Assembly: GCF_029813775.1 (NCBI RefSeq)
Contig: NZ_JARVKW010000005.1
Span: 124,001-188,000 of the forward strand
DNA from: Streptomyces sp. DH24
Lineage (GTDB): Bacteria > Actinomycetota > Actinomycetes > Streptomycetales > Streptomycetaceae
Length of the DNA: 64,000 nt
Direction of reading: 5' to 3'
In this document: positions 39,740-49,137 of the stretch, one piece after another
Position numbering within the stretch: the first letter of the stretch is position 1
How the letters are laid out: each line of letters opens with the position of its first letter
Notes under the pieces: model-generated
Databases searched by the model: none
The model's input: only the letters and a program-made list of their open reading frames with translations
What the model was told of the DNA's origin: nothing
Program-made: the position numbers and the translations under genes

Positions 39740-40729
39740 TCAGACGGCCTGCGCGGCGATGTGGGCGCCGCCCTGCCGCTCGGCGGCCGAGTCGCGCTGC
39801 TCGATCGCCATCCGGTACAGCCGCCCGGCGCGGTACGAGGACCGCACCAGCGGGCCGGACATCACGCCGGAGAAGCCGATCTGCTCGGCCTCCTCCTGCA
39901 GCTCCACGAACTCGTGCGGCTTCACCCAGCGCTCCACGGGGTGGTGGCGCACCGACGGGCGCAGGTACTGCGTGATGGTGACCAGCTCGCAGCCCGCCTC
40001 GTGCAGCTGCTTGAGCGCCTCGCTGACCTCCTCGCGGGTCTCGCCCATGCCGAGGATCAGGTTCGACTTGGTGACCAGGCCGTAGTCGCGGGCGGCCGTG
40101 ATGACCTGCAGCGAACGCTCGTAGCGGAAGCCGGGGCGGATGCGCTTGAAGATCCGCGGGACCGTCTCGACGTTGTGCGCGAAGACCTCGGGGCGGGAGG
40201 AGAAGACCTCCGCCAGCTGCTCCGGGACCGCGTTGAAGTCGGGGGCGAGCAGCTCGACCTTGGTGCGGCCGGCCTCGCGGTCCGCCGTCTGCCGGTGGAT
40301 CTGGCGCACGGTCTCCGCGTACAGCCAGGCGCCGCCGTCCTCCAGGTCGTCGCGGGCGACGCCGGTGATGGTGGCGTAGTTGAGGTCCATCGTGACCACG
40401 GACTCGCCCACGCGGCGCGGCTCGTCACGGTCGAGGGCCTCGGGCTTGCCGGTGTCGATCTGGCAGAAGTCGCAGCGCCGGGTGCACTGGTCGCCGCCGA
40501 TGAGGAAGGTCGCCTCGCGGTCCTCCCAGCACTCGTAGATGTTCGGGCAGCCGGCTTCCTGGCAGACCGTGTGCAGGCCCTCGCTCTTCACGAGGTTCTG
40601 CATCTTCGTGTACTCGGGACCCATTTTCGCCCGGGTCTTGATCCACTCGGGCTTGCGCTCGATGGGGGTCTGGCTGTTGCGGACCTCCAGGCGCAGCATC
40701 TTGCGTCCGTCGGGTGCGACTGCGGACAC
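39740..40729 (-). CDS. lipA: lipoyl synthase
   Basis: A 329-residue radical-SAM enzyme that inserts two sulfurs into octanoyl groups on lipoyl domains. The auxiliary cluster cysteines are Cys56, Cys61 and Cys67 (CX4CX5C) and the radical-SAM cluster is Cys82, Cys86 and Cys89 (CTRRCDFC). The C-terminal [10 protein letters not shown] segment supplies the conserved serine. The GTG at 40729 has AGGGAG five bases upstream. It works after LipB; the lipoyl domain of SucB (Lys43) is a likely substrate. Confidence 0.96.
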   Translation of the reverse strand: MSAVAPDGRKMLRLEVRNSQTPIERKPEWIKTRAKMGPEYTKMQNLVKSEGLHTVCQEAGCPNIYECWEDREATFLIGGDQCTRRCDFCQIDTGKPEALDRDEPRRVGESVVTMDLNYATITGVARDDLEDGGAWLYAETVRQIHRQTADREAGRTKVELLAPDFNAVPEQLAEVFSSRPEVFAHNVETVPRIFKRIRPGFRYERSLQVITAARDYGLVTKSNLILGMGETREEVSEALKQLHEAGCELVTITQYLRPSVRHHPVERWVKPHEFVELQEEAEQIGFSGVMSGPLVRSSYRAGRLYRMAIEQRDSAAERQGGAHIAAQAV

Positions 40730-40812
40730 GTCGGCTCCCTAGCGTTGATTCTTCGGCGTCCTCAAGGGTACGCCCGTGGTTTCGGTGGTCCGGCGCCGGT
40801 GCGGGGCTGCCT

Positions 40813-40828
40813 GGGGGCTGCCGCCCCC
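40813..40828 (-). terminator. short GC hairpin between lipB and lipA
   Basis: GGGGGC-TGCC-GCCCCC forms a tight hairpin in the 150-base lipB-lipA gap, downstream of lipB. It may reduce read-through into lipA. Confidence 0.5.
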
Positions 40829-40849
40829 ATCCCCGGCCTCGGCCTGAAC

Positions 40850-40876
40850 GGCCTCGTCCTCGAACGCCGGACGGGC
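40850..40876. repeat. Streptomyces interspersed intergenic repeat
   Basis: The segment with CTCGAACGCCGGACGGGC resembles the CCTCAANCGCCGGACGGGC element found at many intergenic sites in Streptomyces genomes. It lies three bases beyond the lipB stop. Assignment is from recall of that element. Confidence 0.5.
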
Positions 40877-40879
40877 AGG

Positions 40880-41677
40880 TCAAGCCGGCGTCTTCTCGAT
40901 GACGCGCGGCTTGAGGTCCGCGTTCTCCAGGACGTCCCGCAGGTGGCGCTCGATGACCGGCAGGACCTCCTCGATCGTGACGTCCCGGCCCAGCTCGTTG
41001 GCCAGGGAGGCGACGCCGGCGTCGCGGATGCCGCACGGGATGATCCTGTCGAACCACTTGTTGTCGGGGTTCACGTTCAGCGCGAAGCCGTGCATCGTCA
41101 CGCCCTTGGCGACGCGGATGCCGATGGCCGCGATCTTGCGGTCCTCGCGGCGCTGGCCCGCGTTGGAGGGCGCGTACTCGGGGCCGTTCAGGCGCGGGTC
41201 GAACTCGTCGTCCTGCAGGCGCGGGTCGAAGTCCAGGGACAGCCCGCCGAGCGCGGGGCGCTGCTCGACCGGGTCGCCGAGCACCCACACGCCGCTGCGG
41301 CCCTCGACCCGGGTGGTCTCCAGGCCGAAGTCGGCGCAGGTGCGGATCAGGGCCTCCTCCAGGCGGCGCACGTGCGCCACGACGTCCACCGGGCGCGGCA
41401 GCTTCTGGATCGGGTAGCCGACGAGCTGGCCCGGGCCGTGCCAGGTGATCTTGCCGCCGCGGTCCACGTCGATGACCGGGGTGCCGTCCAGGGGGCGCTC
41501 GTTGTCGGCGGTGCGGCGGCCCGCCGTGTACACCGGCGGGTGCTCCAGGAGCAGCACGGTGTCGGGGACGCGGTCCTCGAAGCGCGCCGCGTGCACCCGG
41601 CGCTGCTCGTCCCACGCCACCCGGTAGTCCACGGCCTCGGCACCGAAACCCATGCGGACGAACCGCAGCTCACTCAC
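40880..41677 (-). CDS. lipB: octanoyl-transferase (lipoate biosynthesis)
   Basis: A 265-residue enzyme that moves octanoate from acyl carrier protein to lipoyl domains. The catalytic pair is Lys181 ([10 protein letters not shown]) and Cys215 (RIIPCGIRD), 34 residues apart as in E. coli LipB (Lys135/Cys169). [17 protein letters not shown] is the conserved substrate-site segment. An insert of about 30 residues (~140-178, [16 protein letters not shown]) is longer than in E. coli. The GTG at 41677 follows GGGAGG. Confidence 0.95.
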   Translation of the reverse strand: MSELRFVRMGFGAEAVDYRVAWDEQRRVHAARFEDRVPDTVLLLEHPPVYTAGRRTADNERPLDGTPVIDVDRGGKITWHGPGQLVGYPIQKLPRPVDVVAHVRRLEEALIRTCADFGLETTRVEGRSGVWVLGDPVEQRPALGGLSLDFDPRLQDDEFDPRLNGPEYAPSNAGQRREDRKIAAIGIRVAKGVTMHGFALNVNPDNKWFDRIIPCGIRDAGVASLANELGRDVTIEEVLPVIERHLRDVLENADLKPRVIEKTPA

Positions 41678-41909
41678 GGCAAGCGCCTCCCTCGAAGGTC
41701 GTAAGGCACGAAACGCGCCTACGCCACTGTACGACCGGACTCACGTCGTCAGCCTCGGGGTCAATCCTCACACGATCGGATGAATGCCTGGGGAAGTGTG
41801 CGATCACCCGGCTACGCTCCGCTACATTCGCGCCGACCACGAGGCCATAAGGGCTGCTCACAGGCAATCCGGGCACTTCGTTCCCGGAAGGCAGGAGACC
41901 GCACCGCAG

Positions 41910-43373
41910 ATGACGGAACGACCCGCGCAGCGCACTCCCAACCGACAGCTCGCCGCGCTCATCGCAGAAGCGGGATTCTCCAACGCAGGTCTGGCCCGTC
42001 GCGTCGACCAGCTCGGTCTCGAACACGGGCTGGACCTGAGATACGACAAGACGTCCGTCACCCGCTGGCTGCGCGGGCAGCAGCCGCGCGGCACCACCCC
42101 CGCCCTGATCGCCGAGGTGTTCACCCGCCGTCTCGGCCGTCGGCTCACCGCGCAGGACCTCGGGCTCGACGCCTGCGCGCCCGTCTACGCCGGGCTGGAG
42201 TTCGCCGCCACCCCGGAGGAGGCCGTCGACATCGTCAGCGGGCTGTGGCGCAAGGACTCCGGCAGCCACGCCGAACTCCGCAAGATCGCGTTCACCCCGG
42301 CGGGACTCGTCGTGCCCAGCCGGGACTGGCTCATCGGCCGCCCCGACGACAAGGTCGCCCGCAGCGAGGTGCCCGTCCGGGTACCGGCCCAGGGCCGCCC
42401 GGCGGTACGGCGCCCGGCCGGACCCGCCACCTTGCCCGGCCGGCGCGGGCAGACCGACCGCAGCCCCGGCCAGCGGGTCACCGGCGGCGACATCGCCGCG
42501 CTCCGCTCCGTCGGGGAGCTGTTCCGCACCCTGGACGACATGTACGGCGGCGGCCACGCCCGCCAGGCCCTCGTGCGCTACCTGGAGCACGAGTGCGAGC
42601 CGATGCTGCGCGGCAGCTACGGCGAGCAGGCCGGGCGCCGCCTGTTCGCCGCGGCGGCCGACCTGACCAGACTCGCCGGCTGGACGTCGTACGACATCGC
42701 CGCGCACGGGCTCGCGCAGCGCTACTTCGTGCAGGCGCTGCGGCTCGCGCAGGCGGCGGCGGACCGGGCCTACGGCGCGTACGTGCTGATCACCATGAGC
42801 CGGCAGGCCGTCTACCTCGGCCACGGCCGGGAGGCCGTGCAGCTCGCGCGCGTGGCGCAGCAGGGCGTCGGGACCACCGTGCCACCCGCCCTGCAGGCAC
42901 TGCTGCACGCCGCCGAGGCGCGCGGGCACGGCGTGCTCGGCGAGGTGCGCGCCTGCACCGCGTCCCTCGTGCGGGCCGAGCGCGCCCTGGAGACCGCCCG
43001 ACCCGGCGACGAGGTGCCGCACTGGGCAAGGTTCTTCGACGAGGCGCAGCTCGCCGACGAGTTCGGGCACTGCCACCGCGACCTGCAGCAGTTCCGCGCC
43101 GCCGCGCAGCACGCCGAGCGCTCGCTGCAACTGCGCGCCCCCGTCTACGCCCGCAGCCGGGTGTTCTGCAAGGTCGTCCTCGCCACCGCCCGCCTGGGCC
43201 TCGGCGAACTCGACGAGGCCTGCCGCCTCGCCGCGGAGGCGGCGGGCCAGGCGGCCGAGATGCGCTCGGTGCGCGCCCTGGAGTACGTCAGGGACTTCGA
43301 ACGCCGCCTGGAGCCCTACAAGGACGCGGCCCCGGCCCGGAGTTACCGGGACCGGGTGGCCGCCCTGGTCTGA
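41910..43373 (+). CDS. HTH/TPR-type transcriptional regulator
   Basis: A 487-residue regulator. Residues ~8-90 contain a helix-turn-helix-like region (RQLAALIAEAGFSNAGLARR, then YDKTSVTRWLRGQQPRGTTP), and the C-terminal ~300 residues are TPR-like helices (AQAAADRAYGAYVLITMSRQ and AAQHAERSLQLRAPVYARSR). This layout is that of the NsdA/BldD-independent family of Streptomyces regulators associated with differentiation; the exact counterpart is not certain. The ATG at 41910 has AGGAG at a slightly long distance. It is divergent from lipB. Confidence 0.78.
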   Translation: MTERPAQRTPNRQLAALIAEAGFSNAGLARRVDQLGLEHGLDLRYDKTSVTRWLRGQQPRGTTPALIAEVFTRRLGRRLTAQDLGLDACAPVYAGLEFAATPEEAVDIVSGLWRKDSGSHAELRKIAFTPAGLVVPSRDWLIGRPDDKVARSEVPVRVPAQGRPAVRRPAGPATLPGRRGQTDRSPGQRVTGGDIAALRSVGELFRTLDDMYGGGHARQALVRYLEHECEPMLRGSYGEQAGRRLFAAAADLTRLAGWTSYDIAAHGLAQRYFVQALRLAQAAADRAYGAYVLITMSRQAVYLGHGREAVQLARVAQQGVGTTVPPALQALLHAAEARGHGVLGEVRACTASLVRAERALETARPGDEVPHWARFFDEAQLADEFGHCHRDLQQFRAAAQHAERSLQLRAPVYARSRVFCKVVLATARLGLGELDEACRLAAEAAGQAAEMRSVRALEYVRDFERRLEPYKDAAPARSYRDRVAALV

Positions 43374-43385
43374 CCCCCGCCCGGC

Positions 43386-44789
43386 TCATGCCGCCGACGG
43401 CATCGACCGAGGCGGTTCCGCCGTGTGCATCGAGCCGCCCGCGCCCAGGTCCGTCAGGATGGCCGCCGACGCCCGGTGGCCCGAGTGCAGGGCGCCCTGG
43501 ACGGTGCTGGTGTCCCGGTGGTCGCCGCACACGTAGAGCCCCGCCAGCAGCCGGACCGGCCGGCACAGGTCGTGCGGGGCGCCCATCGCCGGGACCGCCT
43601 CGGGGGTGTGGCGCACGGCGAGCGTCTCCCAGCCCGTGGTCGACGTGCCGTACAGCCGGGCGAGGTGCATGCGGACGGCGGTGTCGACGTCCGGCGGCGG
43701 TGCGCCGAGGACCGCCGACGTCACCAGCGTGCGGCCGGCCGGCGCGCGGGACGGGTCCACGCGGCTGACCACCGCCGTGTGCGCCACGGGCCCGCCCCGG
43801 TCCGCGTCCAGCACCAGGGACGCGCCCGTGGGCGGCGGCTCCGGGGTGGTGTGGTGCAGCACCGTCACCGGATGGAAGTCCGGCACCCGCAGACCGGGCA
43901 GCAGCTCGGCGGCGGCCCGCGCGTCCGTCGCCACCAGCACCGCGCGGCAGCGGATCTCGCCGTGCTCGGCCGTCGTCACCGACGTCGTGGAGACCGCGGT
44001 GACCCGCACCCCGGTGTGCACCGTGCCCGCCGGCAGCGACCGCGCCAGCAGCTCGGGCAGCGCCTCCGCGCCGCCCTCCGGCAGGCACAGCCGCCCCGCC
44101 GCGAACGCCCGCAGGGCGAGGTCCGCGCACCGGCTGGACGTGGTCAGCTCCGCGTCGCACAGCAGGGCCGCGAGCAGCGGCCTGAGGAACCCGTCGATGG
44201 TGCGGGCGGGCAGGCCGCGCGCCGCGAGAGCCTCGGCCGCCGGCAACTCGGGCCGTGCCAGCATCCGTTCGACGGGCGTGCCCGCGAGCCGGGTGAGCGC
44301 GGCACCGAGCCGCGCCTGGTCGACGGCGCCGCCGAGCGGGGCACCGGCCCGGCTCCGCGGCACCGCGGCGGGCCGCCCGGGCGTCCTGGCGGGCGGGGAC
44401 CTGCGGGGCGCCGGCACCGACCTGGGGCCGCTCGCGAGGGCGCGTACGGCGTGGAGTGCGCCCCTTGCGCCCCCCGCGCCGGTCTGCGCGCCCGCGCGGT
44501 GATGCCGCCCGTCGCTGTGCAGCAGCACCCCCGGCGCGAACGGGCGCAGCACCAGCCCGTCCAGACCCGGCGTCAGCCGCAGCCCCGGATACGCCGTGGA
44601 CAGCAACTGTCCGATTCTGTCGAGCCTGAAGCCGTCGACCTTCTCCGTCGCCATCCGGCCGCCCACCCCATGGGCGGCCTCCAGCACCACGGTCGACACT
44701 CCTGCGCCGGTCAGCCGATGCGCCGCCGCGAGCCCGGCGACCCCGGCTCCCACGACGACGACGTCCGCCTGATTCACGGGCTCAAGCAC
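43386..44789 (-). CDS. FAD-dependent amine oxidase/protoporphyrinogen-oxidase-like protein
   Basis: A 467-residue flavoprotein. The dinucleotide motif VVVGAGVAGLAAAHRL is at ~10-26, followed by the GG-doublet (GVGGRM, ~41-46); the C-terminal GLYVCGDHRDTSTVQGAL is the second FAD-contact region. It resembles the NAD(P)-binding amine-oxidase group that includes carotenoid desaturases, but the central substrate region is too divergent to name a substrate. GAGGAGGGG precedes the GTG at 44789. Confidence 0.82.
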   Translation of the reverse strand: MLEPVNQADVVVVGAGVAGLAAAHRLTGAGVSTVVLEAAHGVGGRMATEKVDGFRLDRIGQLLSTAYPGLRLTPGLDGLVLRPFAPGVLLHSDGRHHRAGAQTGAGGARGALHAVRALASGPRSVPAPRRSPPARTPGRPAAVPRSRAGAPLGGAVDQARLGAALTRLAGTPVERMLARPELPAAEALAARGLPARTIDGFLRPLLAALLCDAELTTSSRCADLALRAFAAGRLCLPEGGAEALPELLARSLPAGTVHTGVRVTAVSTTSVTTAEHGEIRCRAVLVATDARAAAELLPGLRVPDFHPVTVLHHTTPEPPPTGASLVLDADRGGPVAHTAVVSRVDPSRAPAGRTLVTSAVLGAPPPDVDTAVRMHLARLYGTSTTGWETLAVRHTPEAVPAMGAPHDLCRPVRLLAGLYVCGDHRDTSTVQGALHSGHRASAAILTDLGAGGSMHTAEPPRSMPSAA

Positions 44790-44968
44790 GTGCCCCTCCT
44801 CGAGGTTGCGCGGCCGCTGGAAACGTCATGCCCCCAACCGGCTCCAGGGATACCCGAGTTCGGCTTGAGGTTAGGCCCGTGATCGGCCCGGGGGAGTCGC
44901 GCACGCACAGGGCACGGGCGCACGACGGTCGCATGCCCGCCCGCGCCTGCGCCGCCCCGGCACCCGCG

Positions 44969-45871
44969 TCACAGCGCCGCCCGGATCGCCTCCTCGACCT
45001 CCGGGAACGCGAACCGGAACCCCGACTCCAGCAGCCGCGCCGGCAGCACCCGCGCGCTGCCCAGCACGTCCCCGGCCATCTCGCCGAGCACTCCCCGCAG
45101 CACCGGCGCCGGCACCGCGAACGGCGTCGGCCGGTGCAGCACCCGCCCCATCGCCGCCGTCACCTCACGGTTCGTCACCGGGTGCGGGGCGGTGAGGTTG
45201 AACGGCCCCGACAGCCCGTCCGTGTCCAGGAGATGGCGCAGCGCGGCCACCTCGTCGTGCAGCGCGACGAACGACCAGTACTGCCGCCCGTCGCCCAGCC
45301 GCCCCCCGAGCCCCGCCCGGAACAAAGGGAACAGCCGCCCCCACGCGCCGCCGCCCCGGGCCACCACCAGCCCCGTGCGGGCCAGCACCGTCCGCACGCC
45401 CGCCTCCCGCGCGGGCTCCGTGGCCGCCTCCCACTCCACGCACAGCGACGGCAGGAACCCCTCGCCCGCGGGCGCGCTCTCGTCCACGGCCCGGTCGCCG
45501 GTGTCCCCGTAGAAGCCGATCGCGCTGCCGTTCACGAACACCCGGGGCCGCTCGCCGGGGTCCAGCGCGGCGAGGGCCCCGGCGAGCGCCGCCGTCCCGT
45601 CCACCCGGCTGGAGCGGATCCGCGCCTTGTACGCCTGTGTCCAGCGGCGGTCGCCGACCCCGGCCCCGGCCAGATTGACCACCGCGTCGCACCCGGCCAG
45701 CGCCGCCGCGTCCACGGACCGCCGCTCCGGCTCCCACCGCGCCTCGTCCGCCGCCCGGGGCGCCCGGCGCACCAGGCGCACCACCTCGTGCCCGTCCGCG
45801 GTCAGGGACCGCACCAGGGCGCTGCCGACAAGACCGGACGCGCCGGCCACCGCGATACGGGAAGCTGCCAT
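44969..45871 (-). CDS. TIGR01777-family SDR epimerase-like protein
   Basis: A 300-residue Rossmann-fold protein of the YfcH/SulA-like group. The motif IAVAGASGLVGSALV is at the N-terminus, NLAGAGVGDRRWTQAYK and SSRVDGTAAL are family signatures, and GFYGDTGDRAVDESAP forms the active-site loop. The ATG at 45871 follows GCAGGATG. The longer frame from 46039 overlaps the divergent acetyltransferase and is rejected. Substrate unknown. Confidence 0.86.
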   Translation of the reverse strand: MAASRIAVAGASGLVGSALVRSLTADGHEVVRLVRRAPRAADEARWEPERRSVDAAALAGCDAVVNLAGAGVGDRRWTQAYKARIRSSRVDGTAALAGALAALDPGERPRVFVNGSAIGFYGDTGDRAVDESAPAGEGFLPSLCVEWEAATEPAREAGVRTVLARTGLVVARGGGAWGRLFPLFRAGLGGRLGDGRQYWSFVALHDEVAALRHLLDTDGLSGPFNLTAPHPVTNREVTAAMGRVLHRPTPFAVPAPVLRGVLGEMAGDVLGSARVLPARLLESGFRFAFPEVEEAIRAAL

Positions 45872-45944
45872 GGGCCCATCCTGCCGGGCCCGCCCGCGAA
45901 AAACAGGCGACCGGCCCCGACACGCGCGCCGTACAGTGACCGTC

Positions 45945-46445
45945 ATGCCGCATCCCTCCATACGCCACGCCACCCGCGCCGACGAGGACTCGCTCGCGCG
46001 GCTCGACCTGGCCGCCTGGTCGCCCCTGCACGCGGTCACCCCGCGTCCCGAGCGCCCGGAGCCGTTCTTCCGCGAGCGCTGCGGGCCGCAGGACCACCTC
46101 GTCGCCGAGCTCTCCGGCCGCGTCGTGGGCTACGTGCGGCTCGGCTTCCCCACCGAGCTCGCCTCCAACGCGCACGTCCGGCAGATCCGCGGCCTCGCCG
46201 TCGCGGACGAGGCCCGCGGCCTGGGCGTCGGCCGGGCCCTGGTCCGGGCCGCCGTCGAGGAGGCCCGCCGCCTCGGCGCCCGCCGCATCACCCTGCGCGT
46301 GCTGGGCCACAACACCCCGGCCCGCAAGCTGTACGAGTCCGAGGGCTTCGTCGTCGAGGGTGTCCAGCCGGAGGAGTTCTGCCTGGACGGCACCTACGTC
46401 GACGACGTGCTGATGGGCCAGTCCCTGGTCCCGCTCGACGGCTGA
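45945..46445 (+). CDS. GNAT-family N-acetyltransferase
   Basis: A 166-residue acetyltransferase. VRQIRGLAVADEARGLGVGR is the acetyl-CoA pyrophosphate-binding loop (V-x-x-x-x-R-G-x-G form), followed by LRVLGHNTPARKLYESEGFV. The ATG at 45945 has a TACAGT box seven bases upstream and no ribosome site, so it is probably leaderless. It is divergent from the TIGR01777 gene with 73 bases between starts. The acceptor is unknown. Confidence 0.88.
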   Translation: MPHPSIRHATRADEDSLARLDLAAWSPLHAVTPRPERPEPFFRERCGPQDHLVAELSGRVVGYVRLGFPTELASNAHVRQIRGLAVADEARGLGVGRALVRAAVEEARRLGARRITLRVLGHNTPARKLYESEGFVVEGVQPEEFCLDGTYVDDVLMGQSLVPLDG

Positions 46446-46707
46446 CCGCCGCCCGGCCGGCCTACGGCGTCGCCGGCCCCCCGGTGGCCACCGGCGCCGT
46501 CGCGTCCGCGGCGCGCGCCCGTCGTCCGCGACCTCGGACATCCCTCTCTTACGCGGGAGACGGCCCCGGTGAGCAGCGCCGCGCGGGGAGCCGCCGGAAA
46601 CGGGCACACGCGCGTGCAGCACGAGAAACGCCGCGGACCGGCCCACGGTTCCACCGGGTGGCACAGCACACGTCGCGGGCCGGGCGGATCGGCCCGACAG
46701 TGGGACC

Positions 46708-47508
46708 ATGCGTGTCGTCCGAAGCGCCCGAGGCGCACGGCAACCGCGCGCGGGCCGGACACCCGGCCTGCCAGGCGCCGTCCCGGCGGTGCTGGGCTGG
46801 CTGCCGGGGCTCGCCGCCGTCGCGGCACTCGTGCTCTGCGCGCACGGCGTCGACCGGCGCCCCGCCGCCCCCACGGCCCGCCCCGCCGCGCAGTACCACG
46901 CCCCCCGGCCGCACATCGTGCCGCGCTCCGCCTGGCTGGGCGACGCCGCCCGCCCGCAGCCCCGGCCGCGCTACGACGACGAGGTCGTCGCCGTGTTCGT
47001 CCACCACACCGACACGCCCAACGACTACGACTGCGCCGACACCCCCCGCATCCTGCGCGACCTCTACACCGGCCAGACCGGCGCCCGCGACTGGGACGAC
47101 CTCGGCTACAACTTCGTCGTCGACCGCTGCGGCACCGTCTACGAGGGCCGCGCCGGAGGCGTCACCCGGGCCGTCACCGGCGCCCACACCCAGGGCTTCA
47201 ACCACCGCACCACCGGCATCGCCGCCCTCGGCACCTTCACCGCGGGCGTCCCCGTGCCGCAGGAGATCGTCGAGGCCGTCGCCGCCGTGGCCGCCTGGAA
47301 ACTCGGCCCGTCCGGCACCGACCCGCGCGCCATGGTCGACCTGGTCTCCAGCAACGGCCACAGCCGGTACGCCGCCGGCGCCACCGCCTCCCTGCCCGCC
47401 GTCGCCGGCCACAACGACGGCTACATGACCACCTGCCCCGGCGCCGAACTCACCGCCCGCCTCCCCGCGATCCGCGGACTGGCCGCCCAGTTGCAGGGCA
47501 GGCCGTGA
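46708..47508 (+). CDS. PGRP-type N-acetylmuramoyl-L-alanine amidase
   Basis: A 266-residue amidase that cuts between lactyl and L-Ala of peptidoglycan. A membrane-spanning or signal segment (~28-47, AVLGWLPGLAAVAALVLCAH) is followed by an Amidase_2 domain with zinc ligands His99-type (VAVFVHHTDTPNDY), GYNFVVDRCGTVYEGR, GHNDGYMTT and TTCPG. Export or surface anchoring fits a cell-wall role. The gene is preceded by 262 bases without a recognised feature. The ATG has no clear ribosome site. Confidence 0.88.
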   Translation: MRVVRSARGARQPRAGRTPGLPGAVPAVLGWLPGLAAVAALVLCAHGVDRRPAAPTARPAAQYHAPRPHIVPRSAWLGDAARPQPRPRYDDEVVAVFVHHTDTPNDYDCADTPRILRDLYTGQTGARDWDDLGYNFVVDRCGTVYEGRAGGVTRAVTGAHTQGFNHRTTGIAALGTFTAGVPVPQEIVEAVAAVAAWKLGPSGTDPRAMVDLVSSNGHSRYAAGATASLPAVAGHNDGYMTTCPGAELTARLPAIRGLAAQLQGRP

Positions 47509-47515
47509 GCCGCCG

Positions 47516-48034
47516 TCAGGCCCGGAACCGGTCCCACAGGCGGGGATACCGCTCCGCCAGCGCCCGCTCGTTCTCGAAGTCGACCGGCGTGCCCTCCGGC
47601 TCCGCCGGCGGCGGCGCGATGTCCAGGTCCGGCGCGACGGTGCCGGTGAGCTGCTCGTACGCCTCGTCCGCCGCGTAACCGAGCTCCTCGGCGTCGCCGT
47701 CGAGCTCCTCGTCGAAGTCGCCCAGCAGATCGGCGAGCGCGTCCGGGTCGTGCAGCGCCCCCTCGAACACCTCGCGCCCCTGGCCGATCAGCCAGCACCG
47801 GAAGAAGTCGAAGGCGTCGTCGCTCGCGCCGTCCAGCAGCACCCAGGCGGCGCCCCACAGGTCCCAGCGGTAGGCGCGGTTGTAGCGGACCTCGAAATGG
47901 CGGGCGAAATCCAGGACCGCCTCCGGATCGAGCCCCAGCAGGCGCTCCACGAGCTGGTCGGCCTGCTCCTCGGGATCGCCGTCGGCGGCCTCCCGGGCGT
48001 CGTCCACCAGCTGCCAGAACTCCGTCTCGTCCAT
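47516..48034 (-). CDS. DUF4240 protein
   Basis: A 172-residue acidic cytoplasmic protein starting MDETEFWQLVDDAREAADGD; this opening and FRCWLIGQGREVFEGALHDP are typical of DUF4240, a family in actinobacteria without a known activity. The ATG at 48034 directly follows an in-frame GTG at 48037, either of which could initiate; neither has a strong ribosome site. The WYL regulator gene lies upstream on the same strand, 56 bases away. Confidence 0.82.
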   Translation of the reverse strand: MDETEFWQLVDDAREAADGDPEEQADQLVERLLGLDPEAVLDFARHFEVRYNRAYRWDLWGAAWVLLDGASDDAFDFFRCWLIGQGREVFEGALHDPDALADLLGDFDEELDGDAEELGYAADEAYEQLTGTVAPDLDIAPPPAEPEGTPVDFENERALAERYPRLWDRFRA

Positions 48035-48090
48035 CACGGGTCCAGCATCGGCCCTCGGCGCACCGGCCGCACGCGGAGTGCGGCGGATCG

Positions 48091-49089
48091 TTATGTGCCG
48101 TACAGCGCCGCGAGCCGCCGCGCGTCCGCCGCGAACCGCGCCCGCAGCGCGTTCGGCGCGAGCACCTCCACCTCCGGCCCGAGCGCCGCGAGCTGCGCGT
48201 GGGCGACATCCTCCGACTCCACCGGCAGGGTCACCGTCACCCAGCCGTCGCCGTCCGGACCGCCCGCCGCGTCCAGCGCCTCCCGCGCGGCCGGCGCGTC
48301 CACCGTGTACGGCAGCATGCGCACCCCCTCCGGGGACAGCCGCACCTCGACCCGCGCCCGCAGGATGGACCGCGCGAACTGCTCCGCCCGCTCCTCCCAG
48401 AACGCCGGCAGATCGAAGTCCTCCTCGCGCTCGAAGCGCTCCTCGCCCGCCTCCACCGACGTGAACCGGTCGATCCGGTACACCCGGAACGACCCGCTGC
48501 CCGCCACCCGGGCGCACAGGTACCAGACCCCCGCCTTGAGCACGAGCCCGTACGGCTCCAGCTCCCGGACCACGTCCCGCCCGTGCTCCGCCTCCCCGCG
48601 CCGGTAGCGCGCGGCGATCCGCCGGTCGTCCCACACCGCGTCCGCGACCGCCGGCAGCAGCGCAGGCGTCTCCGGTTCACGGAACCAGTTCGGCGCGTCC
48701 AGATGGAACCGCTGCGCCGCCGTGCGCGAGGCGTCCCTGAGCGACGGCAGCAGGGCCGCCGACACCTTCAGCCGGGCCGCCGACGCCGCGTCCTTGAGAC
48801 CCATCTCGCGCAGCGCCCCCGGCACCCCCGACAGGAACAGCGCCTCGGCCTCGCTGCGGTGCAGCCCCGTCAGCCGCGTCCGGTACCCGCCGACCAGCCG
48901 GTAGCCGCCGGCCCGGCCCCGGTCCGCGTACACCGGCACGCCCGCCTCCGACAGCGCCTGCGCGTCGCGCGTGACCGTCCGCTCCGACACCTCCAGCTCC
49001 CGCGCCAGCTCGGCGGCGGTCATGGAGGGCCGGGACTGGAGCAACAGCACCATCTTGATGAGCCGGGCAGCACGCATGGACCACATCAT
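48091..49089 (-). CDS. WYL-domain transcriptional regulator
   Basis: A 332-residue regulator with an N-terminal winged helix (MTAAELARELEVSERTVTRD, ~24-43) and a central WYL domain (YGLVLKAGVWYLCARV and FRVYRIDRFTSVEA, ~175-215). WYL proteins sense ligands, often nucleic acids or metabolites, and regulate nearby or stress-related genes. The start is either ATG 49089 or ATG 49077; the later one gives the more typical N-terminus (MRAARLIKMVLLLQ). The aceE terminator hairpin lies just upstream. Confidence 0.86.
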   Translation of the reverse strand: MMWSMRAARLIKMVLLLQSRPSMTAAELARELEVSERTVTRDAQALSEAGVPVYADRGRAGGYRLVGGYRTRLTGLHRSEAEALFLSGVPGALREMGLKDAASAARLKVSAALLPSLRDASRTAAQRFHLDAPNWFREPETPALLPAVADAVWDDRRIAARYRRGEAEHGRDVVRELEPYGLVLKAGVWYLCARVAGSGSFRVYRIDRFTSVEAGEERFEREEDFDLPAFWEERAEQFARSILRARVEVRLSPEGVRMLPYTVDAPAAREALDAAGGPDGDGWVTVTLPVESEDVAHAQLAALGPEVEVLAPNALRARFAADARRLAALYGT

Positions 49090-49092
49090 GCA

Positions 49093-49120
49093 GGAGGCCC
49101 CCGCCGCGGCGGGGGCCTCC
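49093..49120 (-). terminator. aceE terminator hairpin
   Basis: GGAGGCCCCCGCC and GGCGGGGGCCTCC are a perfect 13-base inverted repeat separated by GC. It lies just after the aceE stop and just before the WYL regulator start, so it may also shape that regulator's 5' end. Confidence 0.8.
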
Positions 49121-49137
49121 CAAGAACCGGCCGTGCC

